This document shows, in pieces, positions 11,354-19,058 of a stretch of DNA of 34,895 nucleotides. This DNA comes from Geobacteraceae bacterium. Lineage in GTDB: Bacteria > Desulfobacterota > Desulfuromonadia > Geobacterales > Geobacteraceae. The stretch is from assembly GCA_905339345.1 (NCBI GenBank), contig CAJPFF010000232.1, forward strand, positions 1 through 34,895, in the 5' to 3' direction. The notes beneath the pieces were generated by a model. That model saw only the letters and a program-made list of their open reading frames with translations. It was not told the origin of the DNA and did no database searches. The position numbers and the translations under genes are program-made. Every line of letters begins with the position of its first letter. Position 1 is the stretch's first letter.

Positions 11354-12313
11354 CTACAGATTGCCCGCTTTAAGGCAGGCGCCGGTGAGCCGGCATCCCT
11401 GCCACGTGCCGCGGCGTTTCAGTTCGTTCACGATGGAATACCACATCTGGTTGTTCTTCAGGTCCCAGGTGGGGGCCACTCGGATGGCGAGGGGGGCCGA
11501 GCCGAAGAGGCGCTGGATGGCGATGCGCGACGGCAGGAGCTCCAGAAAGTCGCAGGCCGTGGCCACGTACTCTTCGTGGGTGATGGGTACGAACTCGCCC
11601 CGGTGGTAGAGCTCGGCCAGTCGTGTCCCCTTCACCGCGTGGAGCTGATGGAGCTTCACCGAGTTCACCGGAAGCCCCGCGATCAAATCGGCGGTCCGGA
11701 GGAACCCTTCGCGGGTTTCTCCGGGGAAGCCGTAGATCAGGTGGGTGCAGAGATCGATACCTCGGCCGGCGATCCGCCCCACGGCATCGAGATACTCGGC
11801 CAGGGTGTGTCCCCGGCCGATCTGCTGGAGGATGGCATCGTCCATGGACTGAAGGCCCAGCTCGATACAGACGTAGTGGCGCTTCGCCAAGTCGGCCAGA
11901 AGATCCATGGCCTCGTCCGACAGGGAGTCGGGGCGGGTGCCGACCGAGATGCCGACCACCTCCGGATGGGCCAGGGCACGGGTGTAGAGGTCCCTGAGCC
12001 TGTCGACAGGGGCGTAGGTGTTGGTGAACTTCTGGAAGTAGACAATGAATTTCTCGCTTCCCAGGCGGTGCCGGTGGTAGGCCATCCCCTCGGTCATCTG
12101 GAGCTCGATCGGTTTCTCGGCTACCGTTCCTCCGGGGGAGAAGGAGGCATTGTCGCAGTAGATGCACCCCCCCGTCCCCCGCGTGCCGTCGCGGTTGGGG
12201 CAGGTGAACCCTCCGTCCACGTTCACCTTGCTCACGCGGCAACCGAAGCGGCGGCGCAGGTACGTGCCGTAGGAGTGGAAACGGAGATCGGGATGGATGA
12301 GCGAATCGGGCAT
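11354..12313 (-). CDS. Radical SAM protein, TIGR01212 / YhcC type
   Basis: A 319-residue protein. The iron-sulfur cysteines are Cys38, Cys50 and Cys53 in FTCPNRDGTRGTGGCIYC; the CX11CX2C spacing, wider than the usual CX3CX2C, is diagnostic of the TIGR01212 branch. YFQKFTNTYAP, VGTRPDSL, ELGLQSMDD and THLIYGFPGETREGF follow as in that family. The reaction is not established in this family that I know of. The start lies 3 bases after the thiE stop, so it is the last gene of the riboswitch-controlled thiamin operon. It is neither ThiH nor ThiC by its cysteine motif and length. Confidence 0.9.
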   Translation of the reverse strand: MPDSLIHPDLRFHSYGTYLRRRFGCRVSKVNVDGGFTCPNRDGTRGTGGCIYCDNASFSPGGTVAEKPIELQMTEGMAYHRHRLGSEKFIVYFQKFTNTYAPVDRLRDLYTRALAHPEVVGISVGTRPDSLSDEAMDLLADLAKRHYVCIELGLQSMDDAILQQIGRGHTLAEYLDAVGRIAGRGIDLCTHLIYGFPGETREGFLRTADLIAGLPVNSVKLHQLHAVKGTRLAELYHRGEFVPITHEEYVATACDFLELLPSRIAIQRLFGSAPLAIRVAPTWDLKNNQMWYSIVNELKRRGTWQGCRLTGACLKAGNL

Positions 12314-12316
12314 CGG

Positions 12317-12958
12317 TTACTCGGTGCGGTTTTCCGGCGCCAGGAGCGACAGGAAGGCACGGGCTTCTTCTGTGGGGTTGCCGGCGCTGATGATGGCAGA
12401 GATGAGGGCGACGCCGGCGGCGCCTGCAGCCATGACCTCGCTGGTATTGCCCCGGGAGATGCCGCCAAGGGCGAAGACCGGGATGCGAAGAAGCCCCACC
12501 GCTTCGGCCAGCTGTTCTACCCCCACCGGGTCGCCATAGGCAGCCTTCGAGGGGGTAGGGTAGACGGGGCCGAAGGTGATGAAGTCAGCTCCCAACCTCT
12601 CGGCAGCCAAGGCACCCTTGAGGCCGTGGCAGGAGACGCCGACGAGTCTCTCCGTGCCGAGAAGCCGTTGGGCCACATCGGCGGGGATGCTCGCTTCCCC
12701 CAGGTGTACGCCGTCGGCTCCCACCGCAAGGGCGACATCCACCCGATCATTGATGAGGAGTTTCGCCCCGTAACGGTCGGTCAACTCCCGCATTGCACGG
12801 GCCAGCTCCAGAAGTTCCCGGGGGAAGAGGTCCTTTTCCCGAAGCTGTATGGCCCGCACCCCTCCCGCCAGGGCCTCCTCCACCACGGCCAGGAGATCCC
12901 GGCCAACCGTCTGGTGCCGGTCGGTGATGAGGTAGAGGGGAAAATCGACTTTACTCAA
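12317..12958 (-). CDS. thiE: Thiamine-phosphate synthase
   Basis: A 213-residue TIM-barrel enzyme joining the HMP-pyrophosphate and thiazole phosphate halves to give thiamine phosphate in the cytoplasm. Family motifs seen in order: [48 protein letters not shown] and FALGGIS. The start appears to be TTG at 12956-12958: it overlaps the thiG stop by 8 bases (TTGAGTAA) and has GAGGGA 5 bases upstream. No ATG in this frame gives a full-length protein. The overlap suggests translational coupling to thiG. Confidence 0.93.
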   Translation of the reverse strand: MSKVDFPLYLITDRHQTVGRDLLAVVEEALAGGVRAIQLREKDLFPRELLELARAMRELTDRYGAKLLINDRVDVALAVGADGVHLGEASIPADVAQRLLGTERLVGVSCHGLKGALAAERLGADFITFGPVYPTPSKAAYGDPVGVEQLAEAVGLLRIPVFALGGISRGNTSEVMAAGAAGVALISAIISAGNPTEEARAFLSLLAPENRTE

Positions 12959-13733
12959 TCATTCCCTCGATGGGGCTCGATGCGGTGGCGTAGAGTTTTT
13001 TCGGGATGCGTCCCGCCCGGTAGGCGAGCCGTCCCGCCCGCACCGCCAGGTTCATGGCCTCGGCCATGGCGATGGGGTCCTTGGCGCCGGCAATGCCGGT
13101 GTTCATGAGGACGCCGTCAACGCCCAGTTCCATTGCAATTGCCGCGTCGGAGGCGGTTCCCACGCCGGCATCCACGATGACCGGCACTTTCACCGTCTCC
13201 ATGATGATCCGGATGGTGTAGGGATTGCGGATGCCGAGGCCGCTCCCGATGGGGGCACCCAGGGGCATGACCGCTGCGCAGCCGATATCCTCCAGCTTCT
13301 TGCAGACGATGGGGTCGTCGCTCGTATAGGGGAGGACGGTGAACCCTTCCTTGACAAGGATCGTGGCCGCCTTGAGGAGTTCCTCATTGTCGGGGTAGAG
13401 GGTCTTCTCGTTGCCGAGGACCTCCAGTTTCACCATGTCGCTCATGCCCGCCTCCCGGGCCAATCGGCAGGTGCGGACCGCGTCGTCGGCCGTGTAGCAG
13501 CCGGCGGTGTTGGGGAGAAGCGTATATTTCTTCGTGTCGATGAAGTCCAGGAGCGACTCTTTGGAGCGGTCGGTGATGTTCACCCGCCGCACCGCCACGG
13601 TGATGATCTCGGCACCCGAGGCCTCCAGGGCCGCCACCATCTGCTCGTTGCTGGCGTATTTGCCGGTCCCGACCATGAGGCGGGAGCTGAACTCCCGGCC
13701 GGCGATGATCAGCTTGTCGTTTGTAGTGGACAT
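12951..13733 (-). CDS. thiG: Thiazole synthase
   Basis: A 260-residue TIM-barrel enzyme that builds the thiazole phosphate of thiamin from deoxyxylulose phosphate, an imine and the ThiS thiocarboxylate. Motifs seen: [47 protein letters not shown] with the Schiff-base Lys at about residue 102, [27 protein letters not shown] and [14 protein letters not shown]. The ATG at 13731-13733 is chosen because AAGGAG lies just upstream and the protein then begins at the family position; the frame stays open 29 codons further upstream through thiS. thiS is 16 bases upstream. Confidence 0.96.
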   Translation of the reverse strand: MSTTNDKLIIAGREFSSRLMVGTGKYASNEQMVAALEASGAEIITVAVRRVNITDRSKESLLDFIDTKKYTLLPNTAGCYTADDAVRTCRLAREAGMSDMVKLEVLGNEKTLYPDNEELLKAATILVKEGFTVLPYTSDDPIVCKKLEDIGCAAVMPLGAPIGSGLGIRNPYTIRIIMETVKVPVIVDAGVGTASDAAIAMELGVDGVLMNTGIAGAKDPIAMAEAMNLAVRAGRLAYRAGRIPKKLYATASSPIEGMIE

Positions 13734-13749
13734 GGGTAAGTCTCCTTTG

Positions 13750-13947
13750 TTATCCGCCGCCCACGAAGTGGACGATCTCGATCCGGTCTCCGGCGTTGAG
13801 TTGGGTCGATTCGTACGCACCCTTGGGGAGGATGTCGTGGTTCAGTTCCACGGCCACCCTCCGGGGGTCGATGTCGAGGGAACGGAGGAGTTCCTGAATC
13901 GACATGGGGGTGGCAGCCCGTGTTTCGCCATTGAGAATGATTTCCAT
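13750..13947 (-). CDS. thiS: Sulfur carrier protein ThiS
   Basis: A 65-residue ubiquitin-fold sulfur carrier starting MEIILNGE, with [18 protein letters not shown] and [10 protein letters not shown]. The C-terminal glycines are activated by adenylation and thiocarboxylated, and sulfur is passed to ThiG. The tail is Gly-Gly-Gly rather than the more usual Gly-Gly end preceded by another residue. The frame is open further upstream into the riboswitch leader, but the MEIILNGE start fits the family. It is the first gene after the TPP riboswitch. No thiF or thiH is seen in the window. Confidence 0.93.
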   Translation of the reverse strand: MEIILNGETRAATPMSIQELLRSLDIDPRRVAVELNHDILPKGAYESTQLNAGDRIEIVHFVGGG

Positions 13948-14007
13948 TGCTGTCTCCAGGTGCCCGTGCCGCCCGCGGCGGCCGATGGTATGCATGATCG
14001 TGTAAAC

Positions 14008-14028
14008 AAAAAAAGCCGCAGAAGCGGC
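14008..14028 (-). terminator. Riboswitch-controlled attenuator of the thiamin operon
   Basis: On the minus strand GCCGC (14024-14028) and GCGGC (14015-14019) form a short GC stem with a 4-base loop, followed by seven T. It lies about 30 bases after the TPP aptamer and before thiS, so TPP binding most likely stops transcription here. Confidence 0.85.
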
Positions 14029-14054
14029 CCGTGGTCGAGGAGTGACCATGGTGG

Positions 14055-14143
14055 ACGCTTCCCTACGCCGGCATTATCCGGATCAGGTTCAAAGGGTTGT
14101 CCGCCGCGGTGCGACAGACTCTCAGTCGAAACTCCCCTAGCGA
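14055..14143 (-). promoter_or_regulatory. TPP riboswitch (THI element)
   Basis: The minus strand carries the conserved aptamer cores CTGAGA (near 14120) and CCTGATCCGGATAATGCCGG followed by CGTAGGGAA (14062-14093). The CGCT at the 5' end pairs with AGCG at the 3' end to close P1. It binds thiamine pyrophosphate and shuts off the thiS-thiG-thiE-radical SAM operon through the terminator just downstream. The 13948-14266 stretch holds only this leader, the attenuator and the promoter. Confidence 0.96.
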
Positions 14144-14184
14144 GTTGGCGATATATGGTTGTAAAACGGTGTAACCTCCGAACA

Positions 14185-14213
14185 AAGCTAGCAAGTATGC
14201 CCGGGTTCGTCAA
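14185..14213 (-). promoter_or_regulatory. Promoter of the thiamin operon
   Basis: On the minus strand TTGACG (14208-14213), a 17-base spacer and TAGCTT (14185-14190), with an extended TG before the -10. The start site would fall about 35 bases before the riboswitch. Confidence 0.5.
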
Positions 14214-14266
14214 GCGTTTTCAAGTGATGGCATGTGGTGGAGGATAGGAGGGAGACGGTTGGTGGA

Positions 14267-14824
14267 CTACGATTTTCTGAATCGCTCGATGGTATCGAGG
14301 ACCTCCTGCTCACGACGGATCGCCTCGTTGCAGAAGTTCCAGATGTGGTAGCTTTCGAGCGCCAGTATGGTAAGGCCTGCCACGAAGACCGCCCAGTAAT
14401 TCTCGTTAAGGGCCTTGGCGAAATGGTAAAAGCCGTAGAAGGCAGTCAGGTATCCCACATGGGCGAAACCACTGTATTCCTCTTTCCCCCCCATCATGCG
14501 CGAAAGGATGAGGATGATGGCCGAGAAGGTATACAGGACGAGTGCCCCACTGATCATGATGGACGAGGGAGGTTTCCCGAGAGTCATGCGAACCGCCGGG
14601 GGGAGTGAGGGGAGGATGCTGAAATCCCCGAGGGCCACGATGCTGACCGCAATGAAAAGGGCCAGGGCCCAAAGCCCCCGGTTGGACTTGCTCCTCAGTT
14701 GCTTGATTCGCAGGATGGTTTCCTGGCGCACTGTGTCCCGGTCCGGTGGGGTGCCGGCCGCGTCGGGTTGGGGAGGGTTTCCCTGGGTCTGCTTCATGGG
14801 GGGTGTATCACGGGTGTCGGTCAT
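14267..14824 (-). CDS. Four-helix membrane protein of unknown function
   Basis: A 185-residue protein. A ~45-residue hydrophilic, proline-rich N-terminus leads into four predicted membrane segments: near GLWALALFIAVSIVAL, near ISGALVLYTFSAIILIL, near YLTAFYGFYHFA, and near YWAVFVAGLTILALESYHI. A charged tail follows (RREQEVLDTIERF). I do not recognise a family. It starts 11 bases after the stop of the heme-HAMP sensor on the same strand, so the two are almost certainly co-transcribed and could form one membrane complex. Histidines in helices 3 and 4 could bind heme b, but nothing proves this. No good ribosome site is visible before the ATG, consistent with coupling. No terminator is visible after it. 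Confidence 0.75.
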   Translation of the reverse strand: MTDTRDTPPMKQTQGNPPQPDAAGTPPDRDTVRQETILRIKQLRSKSNRGLWALALFIAVSIVALGDFSILPSLPPAVRMTLGKPPSSIMISGALVLYTFSAIILILSRMMGGKEEYSGFAHVGYLTAFYGFYHFAKALNENYWAVFVAGLTILALESYHIWNFCNEAIRREQEVLDTIERFRKS

Positions 14825-14835
14825 GAACGACGGTG

Positions 14836-15684
14836 TCAGGAGCGGCTGTCGGCGCCGTCGCCTTCGGCTGCCTTCTGCTGTTTCACTTCAGCCTGCGTAG
14901 CCTTCAGCCTGGCTGACATATCTTCGAACGAGCGGGCCAGTTCTCCGATCTCATCCCGATAGGCAGGCGCCTTCCGGTTCAGTTCCCCCCTGTTGATGGC
15001 GGTAACGTAGTTGGCCAGTTCTTTGATTGGGAGAAGGACATTGCGAAGAAGGAGCGCTGAAACACCTCCAACGGTCAGGATGAGGACCATGAGACAGAAG
15101 ACGATCATTCTGCCGCGCAGGGTGCCGAGGGTCTTCTGGAGCGGTGCCTCGGAGAGACCGATGTCGAGGGTGCCGAGGAGTTTCTGGGTGGGGCTGTGGA
15201 CGTGGCAGGCGGCGTTGAAGCAGTCTGGCTCGTTGTAGATGGGGACCGTGATAGCGATGACGTTGTGCCCCTTCTCGTTGATGAAGCGCCGGGCCTGTTC
15301 CATCCTTCCCATGCTGGTGAGCGGCACCGGACCGGCATGGCAGGCGATGCAGCCGGCGGCGTTTTTGTCAACGAGCTTATTCACATCCTCGGCGTGGGCC
15401 GAGAACATGATTACCCCTTTTTTGTTGAAGATGCGGGTGTGCTCAACCCCCTTCTGCTGACCGATGTTGTCGATGATATTGCGCAGCGTTTCGCGGTCGT
15501 CCTTCAGCATGGCGAAACGGGCCGATTTGACGATGGTTCCGGCCAGGTTGGTTTCGTGCTCTATGGCGTCATTGAGCATGTCGGTCTTGATGACCGAGTA
15601 GAGCAGGATGCAGCAGACCACGACGAAGCCGGTCACGGCGATGGCCGGCGGCACGGTTGCCTTTGCGGCGAAGCTTTTCAGCAT
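14836..15684 (-). CDS. Heme-binding periplasmic sensor with HAMP domain but no output domain
   Basis: A 282-residue protein: TM1 (~12-32), a periplasmic domain with CIACH at 112-116 and a second CFNAACH (CX4CH) at 155-161, TM2 (~192-213), a HAMP domain (~214-266), and a short charged tail that ends without kinase, cyclase or receptor module. The sensor resembles that of the kinase at 21.7-23.4 kb: the distance from the CxxCH His to the first Cys of CX4CH is 39 residues in both. A covalent heme c at the first motif is expected; the second may bind another heme or a metal. It must signal by protein contact, perhaps with the co-transcribed four-helix protein or the kinase. AGGGAG lies 6 bases before the ATG. 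It lies downstream of omcQ. Confidence 0.85.
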   Translation of the reverse strand: MLKSFAAKATVPPAIAVTGFVVVCCILLYSVIKTDMLNDAIEHETNLAGTIVKSARFAMLKDDRETLRNIIDNIGQQKGVEHTRIFNKKGVIMFSAHAEDVNKLVDKNAAGCIACHAGPVPLTSMGRMEQARRFINEKGHNVIAITVPIYNEPDCFNAACHVHSPTQKLLGTLDIGLSEAPLQKTLGTLRGRMIVFCLMVLILTVGGVSALLLRNVLLPIKELANYVTAINRGELNRKAPAYRDEIGELARSFEDMSARLKATQAEVKQQKAAEGDGADSRS

Positions 15685-15742
15685 GGGCGCTCCCTGGATG
15701 CGATTCGTTTCATTTAAAGGATACCCCGGTCGGCAGATAATG

Positions 15743-15771
15743 CAAGGGCGGGAGTTTTACCCCCGCCCTTG
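15743..15771. other. Intercistronic hairpin between omcQ and the heme-HAMP sensor
   Basis: CAAGGGCGGG (15743-15752) pairs with CCCGCCCTTG (15762-15771), a perfect 10-bp stem with no T-run on either strand. It may stabilise the omcQ message or lower expression of the downstream sensor rather than terminate. Confidence 0.6.
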
Positions 15772-15803
15772 GAAGACGACCTACTTATAACTAGTCAGGA
15801 TGA

Positions 15804-16793
15804 CTACATGTCGTGGCACTTGACGCAGTTTTCGCGCACGGTAAAGGCCTTTTTGCCGTCGTGGCAGGCGCCGCACGATTTGCCCTTCTCCATTTCGAGC
15901 ATCGTTACGACCTTGGCGCTGCGGCCCGCCTTGAAGATCTTGGTGTGGCAGGCGTTGCAGCTGTACATGCTCAGGTGGACTCCGTGGTCAAATCTGACCG
16001 GTCCGGCTCCCTTTACCTTGAAGTCAACATTCTTGACTGGGTGGCACTTGGCACACTGCTTCACGTCGAAGAGCCCCTTTCCGTTGTGGCAGGCGCCGCA
16101 CGACTTTCCCTTCTCCATGGCGGCCATGCCGACCGGCTTGTTGCGGCCCGGTGCGTAGAGTTTGTTGTGGCATTCGCCGCACTTCCTTTTCGCGGCATGG
16201 AGCTTGTGACTGAAGATGATCTTGCCAGTTTCCTTTGAAGTGAGGCCCACTTCCTTCACTAAATGGCAGCGTGAGCACTCATCCACGCTGAAGGCGGACT
16301 TGCCGTTATGACAGGCCCCGCAGGATCTCCCCTTTTCCATTTCGGCCATGGTGACGGGTTTGTTCTTGCCGGCCTTGAAGAGCTTGGGATGGCAGGAGCT
16401 GCAGTCGGAATACATGGCTAGGTGTTTCTTGTGGCTGAACGGCGTGGGGCCAGCGGACTTCACCTGGTAGGTGATTTCCTTTACCGCGTGGCAACGGGCA
16501 CAATCCTTGAGGGGGAAGACTCCCTCCTTGCCGGTATGGCAGGCGCCGCACGATTTTCCCTTCTCCATGTCGGCCATGGTGTAGGTCACCTTTTTCTTCA
16601 TGTCGAAGATGGCGGGGTGGCAGGCCTTGCAGTTGTTGTCGATCCCTTTCTTGCCGATGTGGACCTTGTGGCTGAAGACGATCTTGCCGGCGTCCTTCGT
16701 GTTGAAGACCACGTCCTTGATGCTGATGCCGAAGGCAAGACCGGCAATGGCGAGTGTGCAGGCCACGAGGGGAAGGGTGAAGCGGAATCTCAT
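15804..16793 (-). CDS. omcQ: Dodecaheme c-type cytochrome OmcQ
   Basis: A 329-residue exported protein with an N-terminal hydrophobic signal segment (residues ~4-22, no obvious lipobox) and twelve CxxCH motifs. The hemes form four repeated three-heme modules of about 75-80 residues: a FSHK.H/FDHG.H segment with one CxxCH, then MEKGKSCGACH(T/N/D)GK, then a C.(R/K/A)CH; the modules are clearly duplicated. This matches the 12-heme cytochrome next to cbcAB in Geobacter (OmcQ). It should be periplasmic or outer-membrane associated and store or relay electrons between inner-membrane oxidoreductases and outer-surface cytochromes; its exact partner is not shown. It has its own sigma-70 promoter, separated from cbcB by a strong terminator. 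AGAGGAGG precedes the ATG. Confidence 0.93.
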   Translation of the reverse strand: MRFRFTLPLVACTLAIAGLAFGISIKDVVFNTKDAGKIVFSHKVHIGKKGIDNNCKACHPAIFDMKKKVTYTMADMEKGKSCGACHTGKEGVFPLKDCARCHAVKEITYQVKSAGPTPFSHKKHLAMYSDCSSCHPKLFKAGKNKPVTMAEMEKGRSCGACHNGKSAFSVDECSRCHLVKEVGLTSKETGKIIFSHKLHAAKRKCGECHNKLYAPGRNKPVGMAAMEKGKSCGACHNGKGLFDVKQCAKCHPVKNVDFKVKGAGPVRFDHGVHLSMYSCNACHTKIFKAGRSAKVVTMLEMEKGKSCGACHDGKKAFTVRENCVKCHDM

Positions 16794-16832
16794 GTTAGCC
16801 TCCTCTGAAGGATTGAATGCTGATGCGCCAAA

Positions 16833-16860
16833 CTGGCTGGATTATAGGGAAGTCAGCCAG
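16833..16860. repeat. Inverted repeat around the omcQ -10 box (candidate operator)
   Basis: CTGGCTG (16833-16839) and CAGCCAG (16854-16860) are perfect inverted arms separated by 14 bases. The -10 box (16841-16846) lies between them, so a protein bound here would block or remodel the promoter. The protein is not known. Confidence 0.5.
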
Positions 16861-16869
16861 ATTAGTCAA
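16841..16869 (-). promoter_or_regulatory. Sigma-70 promoter of omcQ
   Basis: On the minus strand TTGACT (16864-16869), a 17-base spacer and a perfect TATAAT (16841-16846), about 48 bases before the omcQ start. This is among the best housekeeping promoters in the window. A second small inverted repeat, TAGCCG/CGGCTA at 16890-16910, lies upstream of the -35. Confidence 0.85.
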
Positions 16870-16920
16870 TTTTAAATACTGGTTTTTCATAGCCGTCGTG
16901 TTTCCGGCTAGTTGAGAGTG

Positions 16921-16963
16921 CATGAAAAAGGCGAAACGGGTTGTCCGTTTCGCCTTTTTCATG
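16921..16963 (-). terminator. Long bidirectional terminator after cbcB
   Basis: A perfect 19-bp inverted repeat, CATGAAAAAGGCGAAACGG (16921-16939) with its complement at 16945-16963, and a 5-base loop. The GGCGAAACGG core is flanked by an A run on one side and a T run on the other, so it can stop transcription on either strand. It separates cbcB from the omcQ promoter. Confidence 0.92.
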
Positions 16964-16978
16964 GTCAGACTCCTCAAT

Positions 16979-17653
16979 TTAGTGGTGCTTGACCTCTTCC
17001 CAGCCGTCCCACATGGGTTTGAAGTGGGCGAGCATTGTGTGCCCCATGGTTGCCAGGTAGATATGGACGAAGAGGAAGGCGCAGAAGCAGCAGGCGATCA
17101 GGAAGTGGGCACTCACCATGATCTTGAGGCCTCCCAGCAGCATGATCATTTCCCTGAGGGGCGCCACGTTGAGGATCAGGATGCCGGTGAGGATGACCAG
17201 TGGCATCAGCACGAGCATGAGTCCCATGTAGGCCACCTTCTGCATCGGGTTGAACTTGTCGTCGGGAGTTGCATGGTGCGGGCTCGGTCCCCCTTTGAAG
17301 AAGTGGTAGAAGTAGAAGAGCACCTGCCGGAAGATCCCCATCTTGATATCATAGGTGTTGGGGACGTAGAGCTTGAAGAGGTTCCCCTTCACGATCAGGT
17401 AGTAACCGAGCCAGATGGCGTAGAAGATTGCGACGGTGATTCCGGCGGTGTTGTGGAGCCTGATGGCTGCCTTGTAGGTCCCGAAAATGTTCACATACTC
17501 GGGGAACCTGATCTGGATGCCGGTGACGCAGAGGGTGACGATCCCGAGGGCGTTGATCCAGTGCCAGATCCTGACCGGCATGGGGGTAAGATAGATATAC
17601 TCTGCGTGTTCGGCGTGGCTCTCATGCACGGTATTTTCAGTGTGGGTGCTCAT
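16979..17653 (-). CDS. cbcB: Cytochrome b subunit CbcB of quinol oxidoreductase
   Basis: A 224-residue membrane protein of the hydrogenase/thiosulfate-reductase cytochrome b type. Four or five helices are seen; likely heme b ligands are His in RIWHWINA (~31), RLHNTAG (~67), VSAHFLI (~183) and VHIYLATMGH (~198-205), enough for two hemes. It starts 2 bases after the cbcA stop and has AAAGGAG upstream, so the two are coupled. In G. sulfurreducens CbcBA is known as the menaquinol oxidation route needed when acceptor potential is very low, near the thermodynamic limit of respiration. CbcB would take electrons from menaquinol and pass them to the CbcA hemes. Assignment rests on architecture and gene order. 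Confidence 0.9.
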   Translation of the reverse strand: MSTHTENTVHESHAEHAEYIYLTPMPVRIWHWINALGIVTLCVTGIQIRFPEYVNIFGTYKAAIRLHNTAGITVAIFYAIWLGYYLIVKGNLFKLYVPNTYDIKMGIFRQVLFYFYHFFKGGPSPHHATPDDKFNPMQKVAYMGLMLVLMPLVILTGILILNVAPLREMIMLLGGLKIMVSAHFLIACCFCAFLFVHIYLATMGHTMLAHFKPMWDGWEEVKHH

Positions 17654-17655
17654 GA

Positions 17656-18708
17656 TCAGTGCTCCTTTCTGTTCTTTCTGGTGAGGAATCTGAGGGTCCC
17701 GTGCACTCCGGCGAAGCCCATGCCGCCGAGGATGATGAGGCCGCCGACTATAGAGAGTGCGGTGCTGCGGGTGGAGCCCATCATGTAGAAGTCGGGTGTT
17801 CCGTAGAGGACGTCGAGGACGGCTCCTTTTTCGACGGCCATGCGTGTGAAGGTTCCGCTCTTGTCCGGGAAAGCAACGAAGCTTGTCTGCATGGCCCTGG
17901 GGCCGGAGGCGTGGCAGAAGGTGCAGTCCCAGCGATTGTCAAGGATCTGGTAGCTGTGGGTCACCTTCTCGGGGGTCATCATCCCCCAGAGTCTCATGTC
18001 GTCGTTTTTTGCATTGCGGTTGAAGGACCGCAGTTCCGCGAGGGAGATGAAGTTGTCGCCATTGGTGTCGATGAGCGATTTCACATCCTTGTCGCCCGGT
18101 ATGAGCTGGGTAAGCTCATCGTAGCTTGCCACCTTGAAGTCGCTATGGGCTTTTGTCCCCATCCGCTTCTCGACGTACATGGTTATGACGTAATTCTGCG
18201 ACCCGGTGTGACAGGTAATGCAGGGCAGTGCGTCGATGTGGAGGTCGGCCTGCGGGAGCCATTTTGCGTGGGTCGTTACCATCTTGGCGGTTTCGTGGCA
18301 CTTGGCGCACATGGCGTTCATGTCGCGGGCCGATGTCAGCATCGGCGGTTTCACCGCGTGGGGGTTGTGGCAATCGGCGCACGCGGCGTTGTTGGCGTGG
18401 AGACTTGCGGCGTACTCCTGATGGACCGGACTGTGGCATTCCTTGCAGGTGGCCCGCGAAGGTCTGATGCCGTCATTGGGGTGATTCACCGTCACCGATT
18501 CGTGGCAGGACGTGCACCCGATGACCGAGTGGCTGGTTTTTTTGTACTGGGCCGGGTCGATGAAGAGGTGAGACCCGCTTTTGCCGCTGATGTTTTTGTC
18601 GCCGTGGCAGTCGATGCATGCGTCCTCGGACTTCTCGGCGGCAAGGGCCGCCATCGGGAAGATCGAGAGAATCGACAGCACGAGAGCTGCTGATCGTAGG
18701 GTTGCCAT
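17656..18708 (-). CDS. cbcA: Heptaheme c-type cytochrome CbcA, membrane anchored
   Basis: A 350-residue protein with an N-terminal signal segment ending near ALAA, seven CxxCH sites (Cys31, 65, 88, 110, 134, 163 and 262) and a C-terminal membrane helix (~318-336) with a basic tail, so the hemes face the periplasm. Between hemes 6 and 7 is an EF-hand-like loop, [12 protein letters not shown] (214-225), with Ca ligands at positions 1, 3, 5, 9 and 12. The start at 18708 is chosen because GGAGG lies 7 bases upstream and the signal peptide begins there; the frame stays open 15 codons further. It is the electron-accepting partner of CbcB. It lies in the operon led by the mini-proteins and pseudo-receiver. 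Confidence 0.9.
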   Translation of the reverse strand: MATLRSAALVLSILSIFPMAALAAEKSEDACIDCHGDKNISGKSGSHLFIDPAQYKKTSHSVIGCTSCHESVTVNHPNDGIRPSRATCKECHSPVHQEYAASLHANNAACADCHNPHAVKPPMLTSARDMNAMCAKCHETAKMVTTHAKWLPQADLHIDALPCITCHTGSQNYVITMYVEKRMGTKAHSDFKVASYDELTQLIPGDKDVKSLIDTNGDNFISLAELRSFNRNAKNDDMRLWGMMTPEKVTHSYQILDNRWDCTFCHASGPRAMQTSFVAFPDKSGTFTRMAVEKGAVLDVLYGTPDFYMMGSTRSTALSIVGGLIILGGMGFAGVHGTLRFLTRKNRKEH

Positions 18709-18776
18709 TACGTCGCCTCCTTTTTTTGTGCAGTTAATGCGTTGTTTCTTCATGGGGACCGCCTCCGCGAGTTTCC

Positions 18777-19010
18777 CTAGTGGTGGGAGGATTCCTTGGC
18801 CATGGGCTGTTCCTTCTTGAGCCCTTTTGCGAAGCCAAGCATCATGAGCAGAGCCGGAACGAGTTGGGCGACGACGATGAGGGCGCAGAAACCAAGGAAT
18901 ATCCAGACGAAGATTCCGCTGTTATCTTCCCGAGCTCCCGATGCGGCCAGCGCCGGTGCCGCTGTGCCGAGCCATACTGCGACTGTTTGTGCCAATGCCG
19001 AGCGTTTCAT
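18777..19010 (-). CDS. Exported single-helix mini-protein, copy 2
   Basis: A 77-residue protein with a signal-like N-terminus (to about ALAASGA), one membrane helix (about [25 protein letters not shown]) and a short charged tail ending in two histidines. It is a paralogue of the 79-residue protein at 19.5-19.7 kb: both share AASGA, a short acidic linker, a helix with FL.F.AL and QLVP.LL, and a following GL. Possibly it is an assembly factor or small subunit of the CbcAB complex, since it lies 68 bases upstream of cbcA. AAGGAGG precedes the ATG. Confidence 0.82.
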   Translation of the reverse strand: MKRSALAQTVAVWLGTAAPALAASGAREDNSGIFVWIFLGFCALIVVAQLVPALLMMLGFAKGLKKEQPMAKESSHH

Positions 19011-19058
19011 GGTGTCCTCCTTTTTCCTTTCTATTCCTTGGTTGGTTAACTGATTACG

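Noticed and set aside
14144-14184. Search for a small gene or tRNA in the thiamin leader
   Set aside because: Only promoter and riboswitch sequence fits; no cloverleaf or start with ribosome site.
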